Below are positions 1 to 8,494 of a DNA stretch of 64,000 nucleotides, piece after piece. The notes below the pieces were generated by a model. It saw only the letters and a program-made list of their open reading frames with translations, was not told where the DNA came from and searched no databases. Position numbers and translations under genes: made by a program. The DNA is taken from NCBI GenBank assembly GCA_050955045.1, contig JBPBQV010000003.1:58531-122530 (forward strand), given 5' to 3'. Source of the stretch: Mucilaginibacter_A sp050955045. Its GTDB lineage: Bacteria > Bacteroidota > Bacteroidia > Sphingobacteriales > Sphingobacteriaceae. How positions within the stretch are numbered: the stretch's first letter is position 1; the number at the start of each line of letters is the position of its first letter.

Positions 1-60
1 GTGCATTGGATACAATGTTGAATTTTTTTAGTGGACATTAAAAATAGAACGGTAAACATT

Positions 61-113
61 GCATTGGCAATATTGCAGCTAATAAAAAACAAATACTGCG
101 ACATTGCCAATGC
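61..113. repeat. Long imperfect hairpin downstream of the glycosyltransferase pair
   Basis: The arm at 61-78 (GCATTGGCAATATTGCAG) pairs with 96-113 (CTGCGACATTGCCAATGC), with only a two-base internal mismatch. The loop is about 17 bases and AT-rich. It lies beyond the 3' end of the leftward glycosyltransferase operon and could end its transcript, but no U-run follows the stem in that direction. It may instead be a REP-like palindrome. The rest of 1-154 shows no gene. Confidence 0.5.
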
Positions 114-154
114 TTCGCTGTTATAGCTGTAAACGAATTTAAGATCTAATCACT

Positions 155-1324
155 TTACTTCCGCTTAGATTTTTCCCAAGCCGCACTTTGTTCTCCAAAT
201 AAATACCTGAAAATACCGGCAATTACGGCGTAATTCATCACACCAAAATAATATGGGATAAACAAGGCTTTTATTTTAATTTGCTGTTTTTCAAGCAACC
301 AGCCGAGCAAAGCTGCACCGTAAAACAAAATTTGTGCGGCTAAAATCAGCTGATAAATCAGTAAATGTGTTTGCGCAACAATTATGATATTCAAAATTAA
401 AGCAGCAATCATCAGGAACGGCACAACCGTCCAGCGTAAAACGCGGTGACTGATGTATTGAAAAGATAACATCGGTTGTTTAAATGGCATCAGCAAACTT
501 TTTAGCCAGATGATGGATTGCAAACCGCCGGCAGCAATCCTGATTTTACGTTTCAATTCTTCTTTGATATTTGCTGAGGAAGTTTCTGTGGCATAAGCTT
601 CCGGTTCGTAAACAATGCGGTAATCTTTTTTAGCAATCAGCATAGAAATCATAAAATCATCAATGATTGCATTTGGATGAACGGACTCGTACAATGCTGT
701 TTTTACACTGAATAATTCTCCGGCTGCACCTACAACCGAATTCAGTTCTGAATCCCAAATTTTTAGTTTCGATTCGTATTTCCAGTAAAAGCCCTCTCCT
801 GCTGTTGCATCTGATGTTTCATCAATATGAACACGCTTTTCTCCGGCTACGGCACCAACTTTCGGATCAGCATAATGCCGACAAAGTTTAACAAGCGCGT
901 CTGCGTTTAAAAAAGTATTGGCATCTGTAAAAACCATCACTTCTGTTGCTACAGCTTCAACAGCGCGTTGTACGGCTGCAATTTTACCAAGCCGGCTTGT
1001 CGAATGCATCAATTTGATAGTAGGATAACGGCTGATGATATTTACCGTTTGATCTGTTGAGCCATCGGTGATAAACAGAAAACTAATCTTATCTTTCGGA
1101 TAATTTAATTTGAGGGTATTTTTAATTTTTTCTTCAATATAACCTTCTTCATTATAAGCGGCAACAATTAAGGTGCAACTTGGCAAAGAAGCAAATGTGC
1201 CGGGGCTGATGCTTCTTTTACCTCTTAAAATTTGGCGTATCCTCACTAAAAAAAACAAAACAATGCCGTAACCAACAAAGGCATAAAAAATAACGAAAAC
1301 GCTCAACCAAAAAAATAGTATCAT
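155..1324 (-). CDS. Membrane-anchored family 2 glycosyltransferase
   Basis: 389 aa. One N-terminal membrane segment (residues 3-27), a GT-A catalytic domain (about 50-270) and three C-terminal membrane segments (about 300-373). Seen in the protein: the nucleotide-sugar binding start IVAAYNEEGY, DGSTDQT at 87-93, a DxD-like DAN at 134-136, the acceptor-side Asp pair at 222-223, and RKIRIAAGG at 259-267 in the place of the R/QxxRW motif of processive synthases. The layout is that of hyaluronan/cellulose-synthase-like GT2 enzymes acting at the inner face of the membrane, so a role in exopolysaccharide or cell-surface glycan synthesis is likely; the sugar cannot be told. The start overlaps the stop of the upstream glycosyltransferase by 4 bases (ATGA), so the two are probably translationally coupled. 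Confidence 0.88.
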   Translation of the reverse strand: MILFFWLSVFVIFYAFVGYGIVLFFLVRIRQILRGKRSISPGTFASLPSCTLIVAAYNEEGYIEEKIKNTLKLNYPKDKISFLFITDGSTDQTVNIISRYPTIKLMHSTSRLGKIAAVQRAVEAVATEVMVFTDANTFLNADALVKLCRHYADPKVGAVAGEKRVHIDETSDATAGEGFYWKYESKLKIWDSELNSVVGAAGELFSVKTALYESVHPNAIIDDFMISMLIAKKDYRIVYEPEAYATETSSANIKEELKRKIRIAAGGLQSIIWLKSLLMPFKQPMLSFQYISHRVLRWTVVPFLMIAALILNIIIVAQTHLLIYQLILAAQILFYGAALLGWLLEKQQIKIKALFIPYYFGVMNYAVIAGIFRYLFGEQSAAWEKSKRK

Positions 1325-2241
1325 TTGATTTCAATTGGGTAACCTAAGTTGCTGCTGTTAGTTGTATTGGTAAAATTCCACCAGATGGAACGGAACATAA
1401 TTTTGACATAAGCCAAATTATTTTCGCGCAGATAGGAAAGCATGTTGCGCGGCGTTACCAGGAACAAAAAGTGCATGTAAAACACCATACGCTTATAAAA
1501 AGGCGCGTTCCGACGGATGTACAACATGCGGTTACGGTTCATGAAATAGGTTTTCAGCATACTGTTTTTACCAACCGAAACTGATTCTTTGTGATAAATC
1601 GTGGCTTGCATATCTACCCAAATTTCGTAACCGGCACGTTTAAAATGATCGCACCAATCCAGTTCTTCATAATATAAAAAAAACTGTTCAGCCATTAAAC
1701 CTGCTTTTTTTAAAGCACATTTACGTACCATCATAGCTGCGCCATGTGCAAAACCGGTTTTGCCGGTTAAATGATCGTACTGGCCATTGTCTTTTTCAAA
1801 CTGGCCGATACATTCATTACGGGCACTATAATAATTCATGTTAGTAAAACCTGCATATTGCAAAATATCAGGATAATCGAAGTATTTTATTTTGGGCGAT
1901 ATAATACCAATTTGCGGATTTTGCTCTAACTGCTTTGCCAGCCGGCCGATTAAACCTGATGTGATTTCTGTATCGTTATTGATCAGAAAAAGATAATCGC
2001 CTACTGATTCGCGGATGCCCAGGTTATTGCCGCCGGCAAAACCCAAATTTTTTTCTGAGCGGACAAAATGAGCCCATGGATACTTTATCTTCCAGGCAGG
2101 AACAGGATTTTTGTGGCTTCCGTTATCCACCACAACCATTTGGATTTCCGGGTAATCATTTTTATCAAGTACCGATTGCAACAGTGCTTCGGTAACTTCC
2201 GGCTGATTATAATTTACAGTGATAATAGAAACAGGATGCAT
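1321..2241 (-). CDS. Family 2 glycosyltransferase, rhamnosyltransferase-like
   Basis: 306 aa, soluble. The N-terminus has the GT-A signature VSIITVNYNQPE, then VVVDNGS (37-42) and the DxD-type metal/nucleotide site NNDTE (88-92). EELDW at 192-196 is typical of rhamnosyltransferase-like GT2 proteins (WbbL/RfbF type). No membrane segment is obvious, though a hydrophobic stretch near residue 255 may be membrane-associating. It is the first gene of a two-gene leftward unit with the membrane glycosyltransferase at 155-1324. Expected to add a sugar to a lipid-linked or polysaccharide intermediate on the cytoplasmic side; the specific sugar is inference. Confidence 0.87.
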   Translation of the reverse strand: MHPVSIITVNYNQPEVTEALLQSVLDKNDYPEIQMVVVDNGSHKNPVPAWKIKYPWAHFVRSEKNLGFAGGNNLGIRESVGDYLFLINNDTEITSGLIGRLAKQLEQNPQIGIISPKIKYFDYPDILQYAGFTNMNYYSARNECIGQFEKDNGQYDHLTGKTGFAHGAAMMVRKCALKKAGLMAEQFFLYYEELDWCDHFKRAGYEIWVDMQATIYHKESVSVGKNSMLKTYFMNRNRMLYIRRNAPFYKRMVFYMHFLFLVTPRNMLSYLRENNLAYVKIMFRSIWWNFTNTTNSSNLGYPIEIK

Positions 2242-2248
2242 AAAATAA

Positions 2249-2284
2249 ATAATGCTTAGATTAAATAAATAAACTAAGCATTAT
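2249..2284 (-). terminator. Hairpin between the PNPOx-like gene and the glycosyltransferase pair
   Basis: ATAATGCTTAG (2249-2259) pairs perfectly with CTAAGCATTAT (2274-2284) around a 14-base AT loop. It follows the leftward gene that stops at 2335 and sits just before the glycosyltransferase start at 2241. A weak U-rich stretch follows on the minus strand, so a terminator is likely. Confidence 0.55.
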
Positions 2285-2334
2285 ACGTATGCAAAAGGAA
2301 TAAAGATATTAAAAACCCACTATTTGCGCTGTTT

Positions 2335-2871
2335 TTAAATCTTCAATTCGCCTTCAACAGAATCATCAAAAGTTTTACCAATTACTGCGGAAGCTGTTTG
2401 TTTTATAAATGCAATTGCATTACCATGTTTGTTATCCCAGTAATAAGCTTCGGATGGTACTACTTTTATCACAGTAATTCTTGGGTCATCCTCTCCTCCT
2501 GTAAACCAGGCTTTTAAAATGGGTTTCCACAATTCTTTGATTTTAGCTTTATCTGCAGAGATATAAGCATCGCCATAAACATTTAAAAAACCAGAAAAAT
2601 GGCTTTCCTGAAACAATAAGTGCACGTGGTCATCGTGTTTAATTTCTTCGTTTTTATGACTGTCGTTGCTGCTTAAAAACCACAAATTACCTTCATCATC
2701 AACTTCCTGTATAGCCATTGGTCTAACAGAAAGTGGCGAACCGGTTTTGATATTTGTACAAAAAAAACATGTTTGCGTTTCTTCTGCAATTTGTTTCATC
2801 TTTTTTAAAGCTTCTGTACCGGCAAGGTTTTGCAGGTTATCTTCCGGTTGGTTTTGGTTAATGCTATCCAT
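2335..2871 (-). CDS. Pyridoxamine 5'-phosphate oxidase-like general stress protein
   Basis: 178 aa. The sequence matches the small split-barrel FMN-binding family of general stress proteins (PNPOx-like, GSP26 type): an N-terminal helix, then CFFCTNIKTGSPLSVRPM, NLWFLSSNDSHKNEEI and HVHLLFQESHFSGFLNVYGDA, which form the flavin-binding barrel. The C-terminal part with ELWKPILKAWFTGGEDDP is characteristic of this subgroup. Members bind FMN or F420-like flavins and are induced under stress; an actual oxidase activity is usually not shown. Monocistronic by spacing (93 bases to the next gene, with a hairpin between). Confidence 0.85.
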   Translation of the reverse strand: MDSINQNQPEDNLQNLAGTEALKKMKQIAEETQTCFFCTNIKTGSPLSVRPMAIQEVDDEGNLWFLSSNDSHKNEEIKHDDHVHLLFQESHFSGFLNVYGDAYISADKAKIKELWKPILKAWFTGGEDDPRITVIKVVPSEAYYWDNKHGNAIAFIKQTASAVIGKTFDDSVEGELKI

Positions 2872-2979
2872 GTTTTATGTTTATTTTTAGATTTTAACAG
2901 GTTTAAATTGATGCTTGTTTGAGTAGAGTTAATTTTTCTTCTTTAAAGAAGTAGTACAAATTTTACTTTAATTATTGCG

Positions 2980-3462
2980 TCAAAATAAACTAAGTAACCA
3001 TTGCATCACATAATAAAGAAAATATAAAAACAGCACAAAAAACACCAGCAGCACTATAAAAATTGTTACCAAAACGCCTGTACCGCTTCCTTCGTGTTTA
3101 CCTTCCTGATAATGCTCTTTTAGCAGTTTAATATTGCGTGAGTTGGATTTGTAATAAAAATCAAAAACCTGCCCAATCAAAGGAATAGCACCAATTACAG
3201 CATCCAGCATAACGTTTAATACCATCAAAATCAACACTTTCCTGCTTACGCCGTGCCGGGCCATCACCCAAACTAATGAAGCTGCCACAACAAAGCCCGA
3301 AATATCGCCCGCAACAGGAATCAGGTTGATTACCGGGTCTATACCAAATTTAAATTTTGTGCCCGGTACGGTAAATTTTTCATCCAGCAAATAGGCAATA
3401 CGCTCTACCCACTTTAATTTGCCGGTTAGGTTTACTTCTTTTAACACCTTTATTTGCTCCAT
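2980..3462 (-). CDS. DUF4112 family membrane protein
   Basis: 160 aa. The central part, with FGIDPVINLIPVAGD, an intramembrane segment SGFVVAASLVWVMARHGV and then LDAVIGAIPLIGQVFDFYYKSN, is the DUF4112 pattern: two GxxPxxGDx/GxxPxxGxxFD motifs around a hydrophobic hairpin. A further C-terminal membrane segment (about 130-155) is present here. Function unknown for the whole family. The start has a free 5' region of more than 450 bases toward the divergent lipoprotein gene at 3921. Confidence 0.85.
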   Translation of the reverse strand: MEQIKVLKEVNLTGKLKWVERIAYLLDEKFTVPGTKFKFGIDPVINLIPVAGDISGFVVAASLVWVMARHGVSRKVLILMVLNVMLDAVIGAIPLIGQVFDFYYKSNSRNIKLLKEHYQEGKHEGSGTGVLVTIFIVLLVFFVLFLYFLYYVMQWLLSLF

Positions 3463-3920
3463 TTAACTATTGTTTGATTTGCTGTTAACCAACCTGAAAA
3501 TGGTACAGATGTTTTGATGTGGATGCAGACATAACCTTTATTCTATTTTTGTGGATTATTGTATACACACTGCATTTTAATAAATTCTCGATTTTCTATA
3601 ATTAGGATTTTATTTGAAATCTTTTTGTCTGAAGATGAATTTCAAAAAAAAATAATTATTCAGTTTTTTTAAGCAGATGAAAACTTGAAATTGCTTCTTC
3701 TGGTTTAATAATATTTTTTGGGGGAAAGATTAAATTTTCAAAAAGAAGTATTGAAGAAAAATTTTTCGTTTGGGCTAATTTGTGAAAATAAACGTTATCA
3801 ATATTATCTTAAAATTTACCCGATAAAAACAGCATTGCCCTCATTGCTGTCTGATTAAAACTTTCACCTGGCATCTTTATTGGCTTGATCTTACCGGAAT
3901 CAAATTATAAAAACATTTAA
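3463..3920. other. Gene-free divergent intergenic region
   Basis: 458 AT-rich bases between two divergent genes. No ORF or RNA gene was recognised. It must carry both promoters. It holds one copy of the short repeat family, GATAAAAACAGCAT, at 3822-3835. Confidence 0.6.
3822..3835 (+). repeat. Short dispersed repeat, AC type
   Basis: GATAAAAACAGCAT followed by TG. One member of the family RTAAAA(GA/AC)AGYATY seen about 50 times in this window. Confidence 0.75.
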
Positions 3921-4499
3921 ATGAAAAAACTTATACTTTTCGCTCTTACTGCATTCACATTAGTAAGCTGCAAAAAAGCAGACATAGGAAGTTCCTCATT
4001 TTCAGATAAAGCAACAGCGTATGCGCCGTTAAATATTAAAACCACTGGCCAGGTTGTAAAAATGGCGGTTGCAGGCAGCGTATTAAATATGGTTTTCAAC
4101 GAAGATGTAACGCTAATTTTAGATTCCTCCAAATTAGCGCAAAACTTCGATGTTCATTTAAAAGAAGATTTAAGCACAACACAATTAAACTATTATCATT
4201 ATCATTCTGTAACCAAAAGCGGCGTTAAAACAACAGATTGGGTTGATGATAACCTGGACAATATTGTTTTACACAGCAGCAAAGACACAGTAATTAACAA
4301 ACAAATTTTTGTAATCAAAAGAATCATCCGTTCGTTGATTTATCAACAAAATTACAGTTCAGCCGCAGAAGCTACCAAAGCACTAAACAATTTATTAAAA
4401 CAAACCGACATCCTTACTTTCACTTCTTATTATACACCGCAAGAATCTGGTGTTGCAGTTACTGCTAACACTGCAAAACTTACTTATGTGCAGATGTAA
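3921..4499 (+). CDS. Hypothetical lipoprotein
   Basis: 192 aa. The N-terminus MKKLILFALTAFTLVSC is a lipoprotein signal with lipobox LVSC (Cys17), so the mature protein is expected to be anchored in the outer membrane or periplasm. The rest (serine/threonine-rich, many short strands) matches nothing I recognise. It stands alone, divergent from the DUF4112 gene and followed by a clear terminator. Confidence 0.75.
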   Translation: MKKLILFALTAFTLVSCKKADIGSSSFSDKATAYAPLNIKTTGQVVKMAVAGSVLNMVFNEDVTLILDSSKLAQNFDVHLKEDLSTTQLNYYHYHSVTKSGVKTTDWVDDNLDNIVLHSSKDTVINKQIFVIKRIIRSLIYQQNYSSAAEATKALNNLLKQTDILTFTSYYTPQESGVAVTANTAKLTYVQM

Positions 4500-4587
4500 T
4501 CGAATTAGTATTCGAGCTCAATTTTTGAAAAGGATAACGCTGTCATACAATTTAAAAGTGTTTATTTAATTTTATTAATTCCCAAAG

Positions 4588-4619
4588 AAAGAAGGCAGTG
4601 TAAACCGCCTTCTTTTGTT
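4588..4619 (+). terminator. Intrinsic terminator after the lipoprotein gene
   Basis: AAAGAAGGC (4588-4596) pairs with GCCTTCTTT (4607-4615) and is followed by TGTTTTGTGTTTTT. It ends the rightward lipoprotein transcript. The rest of 4500-4821 is AT-rich and shows no gene. Confidence 0.8.
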
Positions 4620-4821
4620 TTGTGTTTTTCTTCCAAACATGGATATCAAAAGTTGAAAAATATCTAAACATGTTCTTGATAATCACCAGAAATCATTTAA
4701 TATAAATTTGCATTACCAAAAATAATTCTGCAATATTATATTTCTATTTAAAAAATACTTCTAAAGGTTAAATTTCTTGATTACCGTATTGATTTCCATG
4801 TTTTTATAATTATTTATAATC

Positions 4822-5550
4822 ATGATATCTGCACCAAACCTTCGTCAAAATCAATTGGAAAACGACTGTAAAGCCCAGTTTTTTTCCGTTGACCATCAGC
4901 TCAAAAAAGGATTATTTACCATTCAGGATATTGGAGATTATATTCCCGGTAATTTAATGGTACACGATATCAGCACCAATACCAATATTTATATGAATAA
5001 AAGCGGCTGCAATATTCTGAAACACAGCCGGGAAGAATTGCAGGCTTTAGGACCGGAATATTTTAACAGGTTTTTCCCGAAAGAAGAAATAAAGTTTTTA
5101 AATCAAGGCTTGGAACAGTTTATAAATCAAAATGATCATACAGCCGTCCATTCTTTTCTGCAGCGCGTACGGCCGAATGATCAAGTTGATTACAAATGGT
5201 ATTTTACAAGTTCAAAACTTTGCTGTTTAGAAGATACTACAAATACAAGTAGGATCATGCACTTAGCTGTAGAAGCCAATACTTTGAATAATTTGGGTAA
5301 CAAGCTGAACCGGATTTTTGAAGAAAATATTTTCATCACCCAAAATTACCGCAAGTTTAATTTGCTAACCAAACGCGAAAAAGAACTGATTAAACTAATT
5401 GCACTTGGAAACAGCAGCCAAGATATTGCTGATTTACTTTTTATCAGCAAACATACAGTAAACAATCACCGGAAAAATATCATGAACAAGCTGGATGTGA
5501 ATTGTGTATCCAAACTAATCCATTTTGCAGTTTCTTTTGATTTGGTTTGA
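4822..5550 (+). CDS. LuxR-type transcriptional regulator with N-terminal PAS-like sensor
   Basis: 242 aa. The C-terminal LuxR helix-turn-helix spans about 182-238: LTKREKELIKLIALGNSSQ, DIADLLFISKHTV, NNHRKNIMNKLDV. The N-terminal 40-165 region resembles a PAS-type fold (MVHDISTNTNIYMNKSG, then REELQALGPEYFNRFFP). No receiver domain or conserved phospho-acceptor is seen, so it is an orphan sensor-regulator with an unknown ligand. It is monocistronic, flanked by the terminator at 4588 and converging on the operon that ends at 5580; targets cannot be inferred. Confidence 0.82.
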   Translation: MISAPNLRQNQLENDCKAQFFSVDHQLKKGLFTIQDIGDYIPGNLMVHDISTNTNIYMNKSGCNILKHSREELQALGPEYFNRFFPKEEIKFLNQGLEQFINQNDHTAVHSFLQRVRPNDQVDYKWYFTSSKLCCLEDTTNTSRIMHLAVEANTLNNLGNKLNRIFEENIFITQNYRKFNLLTKREKELIKLIALGNSSQDIADLLFISKHTVNNHRKNIMNKLDVNCVSKLIHFAVSFDLV

Positions 5551-5556
5551 TTGCAA

Positions 5557-5581
5557 GTACTTCTTTTATCAGCATAAAATT
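5557..5581 (-). repeat. Short dispersed repeat with extended flank, at a gene end
   Basis: Minus strand GATAAAAGAAGTAC at 5570-5557. The 24 bases at 5558-5581 are identical to those at 18552-18575, and both copies abut the stop codon of a leftward gene. Confidence 0.75.
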
Positions 5582-6551
5582 ATAACGAAAAATTGGTAGT
5601 GAATCCAACACGTATACGGTTTTGCAAACCATTATCCAGATGCTGTGTATCGAACAAATTTACTGCCTGAATGATAAAACCCAAAACCGGATTGCGGATG
5701 CCGCTTTTATCCTGTCGGGACAAAAAAAGAATTACACCGGCATCAGTTTTATCCAAATACGATGAAAATTCATTTTTAACAAACAACGTATAGCCAACTC
5801 TTAACTTTGTAGCATCAGCAGAGCCTTCTGCATCCGTTTTAGTGGCACGTGTAAAAGAAATAATTTGTGGAAAAGCATTATACTCTAAAAAATTTCCCTG
5901 CGCTGCAGTTCGGGTATCCATCACCTGGCGGGTAGTTGCTGTTGGAGCATTTACGGTAGATGTAATGTCGGTTATTTCGACCTGACTTAAATTATTATAG
6001 TTGTTTCTGCGTGCATATCCAGTTTTCAGGTTGAAGATAAACTTGCTGTTTAGCAACATGTTATAACTTAAATTTGCCTGAAAAGTATGAGAAACGCGGG
6101 TGAAAATCTGATTGGTAAAAGAAGCATTTGGCTGATAAAGCAAATACTGGTTCAAACCGTAATTCAACTCTAAACTTACCCAGTCAACTGTTTTACTCAT
6201 CATTGAACGGTCAAACGGATTAACCAGCGTAAAACCGTAGTTAGCTTTGATTCCCGGCGAGAATTGCCCGTTTCTGAAAACTGCCGCATAACCGGCCGTT
6301 GGCGCGGCTTTCAACCCAAATTCCTGAACTGCATACTTCGAAGGATCATGCAGCGCCGATGAAATAAAATAACTGAAACCTAGCGACTGATCGCCGGTAT
6401 TGAGTTTGATCAATGACAAACGACTAATATCTGGCCTTAAAACAGCATTATTATTTACAATTTTTTCGCCGTCTTTATCTTCCAGTAAAACTTGTGCAGA
6501 TGCTGTTTTTATCAGCAAAAAAATGATGATGAATGCGTATAATTTTCTCAT
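5580..6551 (-). CDS. Outer-membrane beta-barrel protein of the M4 protease operon
   Basis: 323 aa with signal peptide MRKLYAFIIIFLLIKTASAQ (cleavage after Gln20 or Ala19). The mature part shows alternating amphipathic strands ending in a hydrophobic C-terminus (NFSL), which suggests an outer-membrane barrel; no named family recognised. Its start overlaps the stop of the 103-aa gene by 4 bases and it is the last gene of the leftward unit M4 protease, emfourin, 103-aa protein, barrel. A role linked to export of, or protection from, the protease is possible but only inferred from position. Confidence 0.72.
   Translation of the reverse strand: MRKLYAFIIIFLLIKTASAQVLLEDKDGEKIVNNNAVLRPDISRLSLIKLNTGDQSLGFSYFISSALHDPSKYAVQEFGLKAAPTAGYAAVFRNGQFSPGIKANYGFTLVNPFDRSMMSKTVDWVSLELNYGLNQYLLYQPNASFTNQIFTRVSHTFQANLSYNMLLNSKFIFNLKTGYARRNNYNNLSQVEITDITSTVNAPTATTRQVMDTRTAAQGNFLEYNAFPQIISFTRATKTDAEGSADATKLRVGYTLFVKNEFSSYLDKTDAGVILFLSRQDKSGIRNPVLGFIIQAVNLFDTQHLDNGLQNRIRVGFTTNFSL
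6500..6513 (-). repeat. Short dispersed repeat inside a signal-peptide coding region
   Basis: Minus strand GATAAAAACAGCAT followed by CTGC, coding for IKTAS in the signal peptide of the barrel gene. One of the copies that overlap a coding sequence. Confidence 0.7.
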
Positions 6552-6859
6552 AAAACCGGATAATTAACTTTAGCGTATTCTGTTTCCTGTACTTGTGAAA
6601 TCAGTTTTTCCGGCTGAACTACGCCGTTGATCAGAACTTCGCAAGTTAACGTTCCACCAATAATACCCTGGCAGCCGGCAAAAACAGTAAGCACATCATC
6701 AGCGATAATATAATGCGGTAGTTTTTTATAACGGTAATTATCTGCCTGCATCCAATCGCGTATGCGACGGTTGCGATTAGTTGCATCTTCCAGTAAAATT
6801 TCCCAGGTAATTACAGAACCGTAAGTTTCCACCCGTAGTTCCAGATCAAATGTTTTCAT
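6548..6859 (-). CDS. Hypothetical 103-aa protein in the M4 protease-inhibitor operon
   Basis: 103 aa, no signal peptide, no membrane segment, one Cys pair (CQG and CEV near residues 63 and 75). I do not recognise a family. It lies 41 bases after the emfourin-like gene and overlaps the outer-membrane protein by 4 bases, so it is clearly co-transcribed with the protease-inhibitor module. It could be a second inhibitor or a chaperone; nothing in the sequence decides this. Confidence 0.72.
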   Translation of the reverse strand: MKTFDLELRVETYGSVITWEILLEDATNRNRRIRDWMQADNYRYKKLPHYIIADDVLTVFAGCQGIIGGTLTCEVLINGVVQPEKLISQVQETEYAKVNYPVL

Positions 6860-6883
6860 ATTTTTTAGGTTGAAATGATTATC

Positions 6884-6897
6884 ATGCTGTTTTTATC
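6884..6897 (-). repeat. Short dispersed repeat, AC type
   Basis: Minus strand GATAAAAACAGCAT in the 41-base gap between the emfourin-like and 103-aa genes. It lies just 3' of the emfourin stop. Confidence 0.75.
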
Positions 6898-6900
6898 ACC

Positions 6901-7173
6901 TTATTTCTGGTAAGTAAGCTGATTGATCATCTGTGCAATCAGCTTACTTAATTGTGGGTTTGAACCGAGTTGTTGTACAGGCAGCCTTTTGCCATCAAAC
7001 TCTAAAAACAATTGCTCTTTATCCCGGACCTGACTTTTTGGTGCAGCCTTCAAAGGCTGCCTGAACAGTTCTGTTAGCTGTTGTTGCAAAATGGTTTCGT
7101 GCTGCTCTAAATCCTTTTCTGCTATTTTGGTTTTTCCGGCAAATCCGCCTGCTTGTATCAACTTCAGTTTCAT
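6901..7173 (-). CDS. Emfourin-like inhibitor of the M4 protease
   Basis: 90 aa. The N-terminus MKLKLIQAGGFAGKTK carries the GGFAG signature of emfourins, small cytoplasmic inhibitors of protealysin-like M4 metalloproteases first described in Serratia. The rest (a central helix, FLEFDGKRL strand, C-terminal helix SKLIAQMINQL) fits the fold and the family size. Start and stop overlap with the protease gene by 4 bases (ATGA), giving coupled expression of enzyme and inhibitor, as in other protealysin-emfourin loci. No signal peptide, consistent with blocking the enzyme inside the cell. The alternative frame over the same DNA is a shadow. Confidence 0.8.
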   Translation of the reverse strand: MKLKLIQAGGFAGKTKIAEKDLEQHETILQQQLTELFRQPLKAAPKSQVRDKEQLFLEFDGKRLPVQQLGSNPQLSKLIAQMINQLTYQK

Positions 7174-8258
7174 GCCAAAACTTCTTTAACACCAACAGCT
7201 TCCCAAGCATCACTTACTGCTTTGGCTATGCTTTCATCATCTGCAAAAAGCTGTTGTGCATGGTAAACGGTTGCATTTTTAAAGTCGATAAAAGAAGCAT
7301 TCGATTTTACACGTTCGGTATCGCACATGGCGGCATACCAAACTTTGCCAGTTTTTTCCCACGCAAAACCACCTATTGCAGTAGCTGCCAGATAAAAAGC
7401 ATGGTTGGTTATGCCAGAATTTAAGTGCACGCCGCCGTTATCGTTCGGATCATCCGCATAACCGCTCATGTTGGAAGGCTGCGGATCTGAACCCAAATCT
7501 GGATGATTAACATAAGCCGTTCCCGGAGCTTTGAAAGAACGAAGCGCATATTGCTCGCCTATTAGTACATTTTCACCAATCAGCCAGTCCGATTGTGTTA
7601 CATCCTGATTTTTAGCACGTTGTTTAATCATAATGCCAAACACATCTGCAAGCGATTCATTTAATGCACCACTTTGATCCTGATAACTTAAATTACACTC
7701 ATATTGAACCACGCCATGCGTCAATTCATGGCCGATTACATCAATATCTTTGGTAAAAGAAGCAAAAATGGTTCCGTCACCATCACCAAAAATCATCTGC
7801 TGGCCATCCCAAAAAGCGTTATCGTATTTTTTGCCGTAATGCACCGTTTGAATAATTTTCAAGCCCTTGTTATCAATCGAGTTTCGGCCGAAAAGATCAT
7901 AATAAAAACTCCAGGTATAACCAGCAGCATCATATGCATTATTCACATCTTCATCTGCAACAGCGCTTTGCCCCTCTTTACGTACTAATTTTCCGGGCTG
8001 TGTTTGTTTGTGGTTTGCGGTATAAACTTCCCGGTTCGGCGCAATCGGCGAATCTTTTACAGGTGCTTCTGTTACAATTTTCTGGTCTTCATTACTCAAA
8101 GTTGTAAAAACTTTCCGGCGACTTCTGATCTGTTCATCCAGTGTAAGGTTGTTTACTTTTGATTTAAAGATTTCTGCTTTTTCCTTATTTTTTTCAATTA
8201 AAGCAGCAATCATGTACGGAGGAATAATGCAATGCACAGAAGAATTTGACTTTGACAT
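7170..8258 (-). CDS. Protealysin-like M4 (thermolysin family) metalloprotease
   Basis: 362 aa. No signal peptide; instead a short protealysin-type propeptide starting with CIIPPYM (residues 10-16). Zinc site HELTH at 177-181 with third ligand Glu201 in NESLADVFG, and the transition-state His278 in GGVHLNSG, all intact, so the enzyme should be active. Family enzymes self-process the propeptide and can leave the cell without a classical signal. First gene of a leftward operon with emfourin, a 103-aa protein and a barrel protein. Starts right after a 200-base AT-rich promoter region shared with the divergent queG. Confidence 0.9.
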   Translation of the reverse strand: MSKSNSSVHCIIPPYMIAALIEKNKEKAEIFKSKVNNLTLDEQIRSRRKVFTTLSNEDQKIVTEAPVKDSPIAPNREVYTANHKQTQPGKLVRKEGQSAVADEDVNNAYDAAGYTWSFYYDLFGRNSIDNKGLKIIQTVHYGKKYDNAFWDGQQMIFGDGDGTIFASFTKDIDVIGHELTHGVVQYECNLSYQDQSGALNESLADVFGIMIKQRAKNQDVTQSDWLIGENVLIGEQYALRSFKAPGTAYVNHPDLGSDPQPSNMSGYADDPNDNGGVHLNSGITNHAFYLAATAIGGFAWEKTGKVWYAAMCDTERVKSNASFIDFKNATVYHAQQLFADDESIAKAVSDAWEAVGVKEVLA

Positions 8259-8476
8259 AGTTTTGTAGTTTAGATTATATAATCAAAATTACTAAAAAAA
8301 TTAGCAATTTATATCTTTTTAGAAATATTTTTCGCTTATTGGGCTTCTTTTATCGTTGATTTTTGTAGAAATAAAATTTCGATTTTTTCTTTTAAAGATA
8401 ATTTTTTTAAAAGAAAAACTGCAACGGTTTATGATCGAAATCTGTTTCGAGTTAAAATTTGCTAACGGTTGATGTT

Positions 8477-8484
8477 TATCTTTG
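8477..8484 (+). promoter_or_regulatory. Putative Bacteroidota -7 promoter box for queG
   Basis: TATCTTTG matches the TAnnTTTG box of the Bacteroidota housekeeping sigma factor. It ends 10 bases before the ATG at 8495, so the transcript would have a very short leader, and it argues against a start upstream at the TTG 8459. Confidence 0.55.
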
Positions 8485-8494
8485 CAGTAGTTTC

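Noticed and set aside
8459..8494. Upstream TTG start for queG
   Set aside because: A promoter box at 8477-8484 lies inside this extension and the ATG at 8495 starts the family's usual N-terminus.
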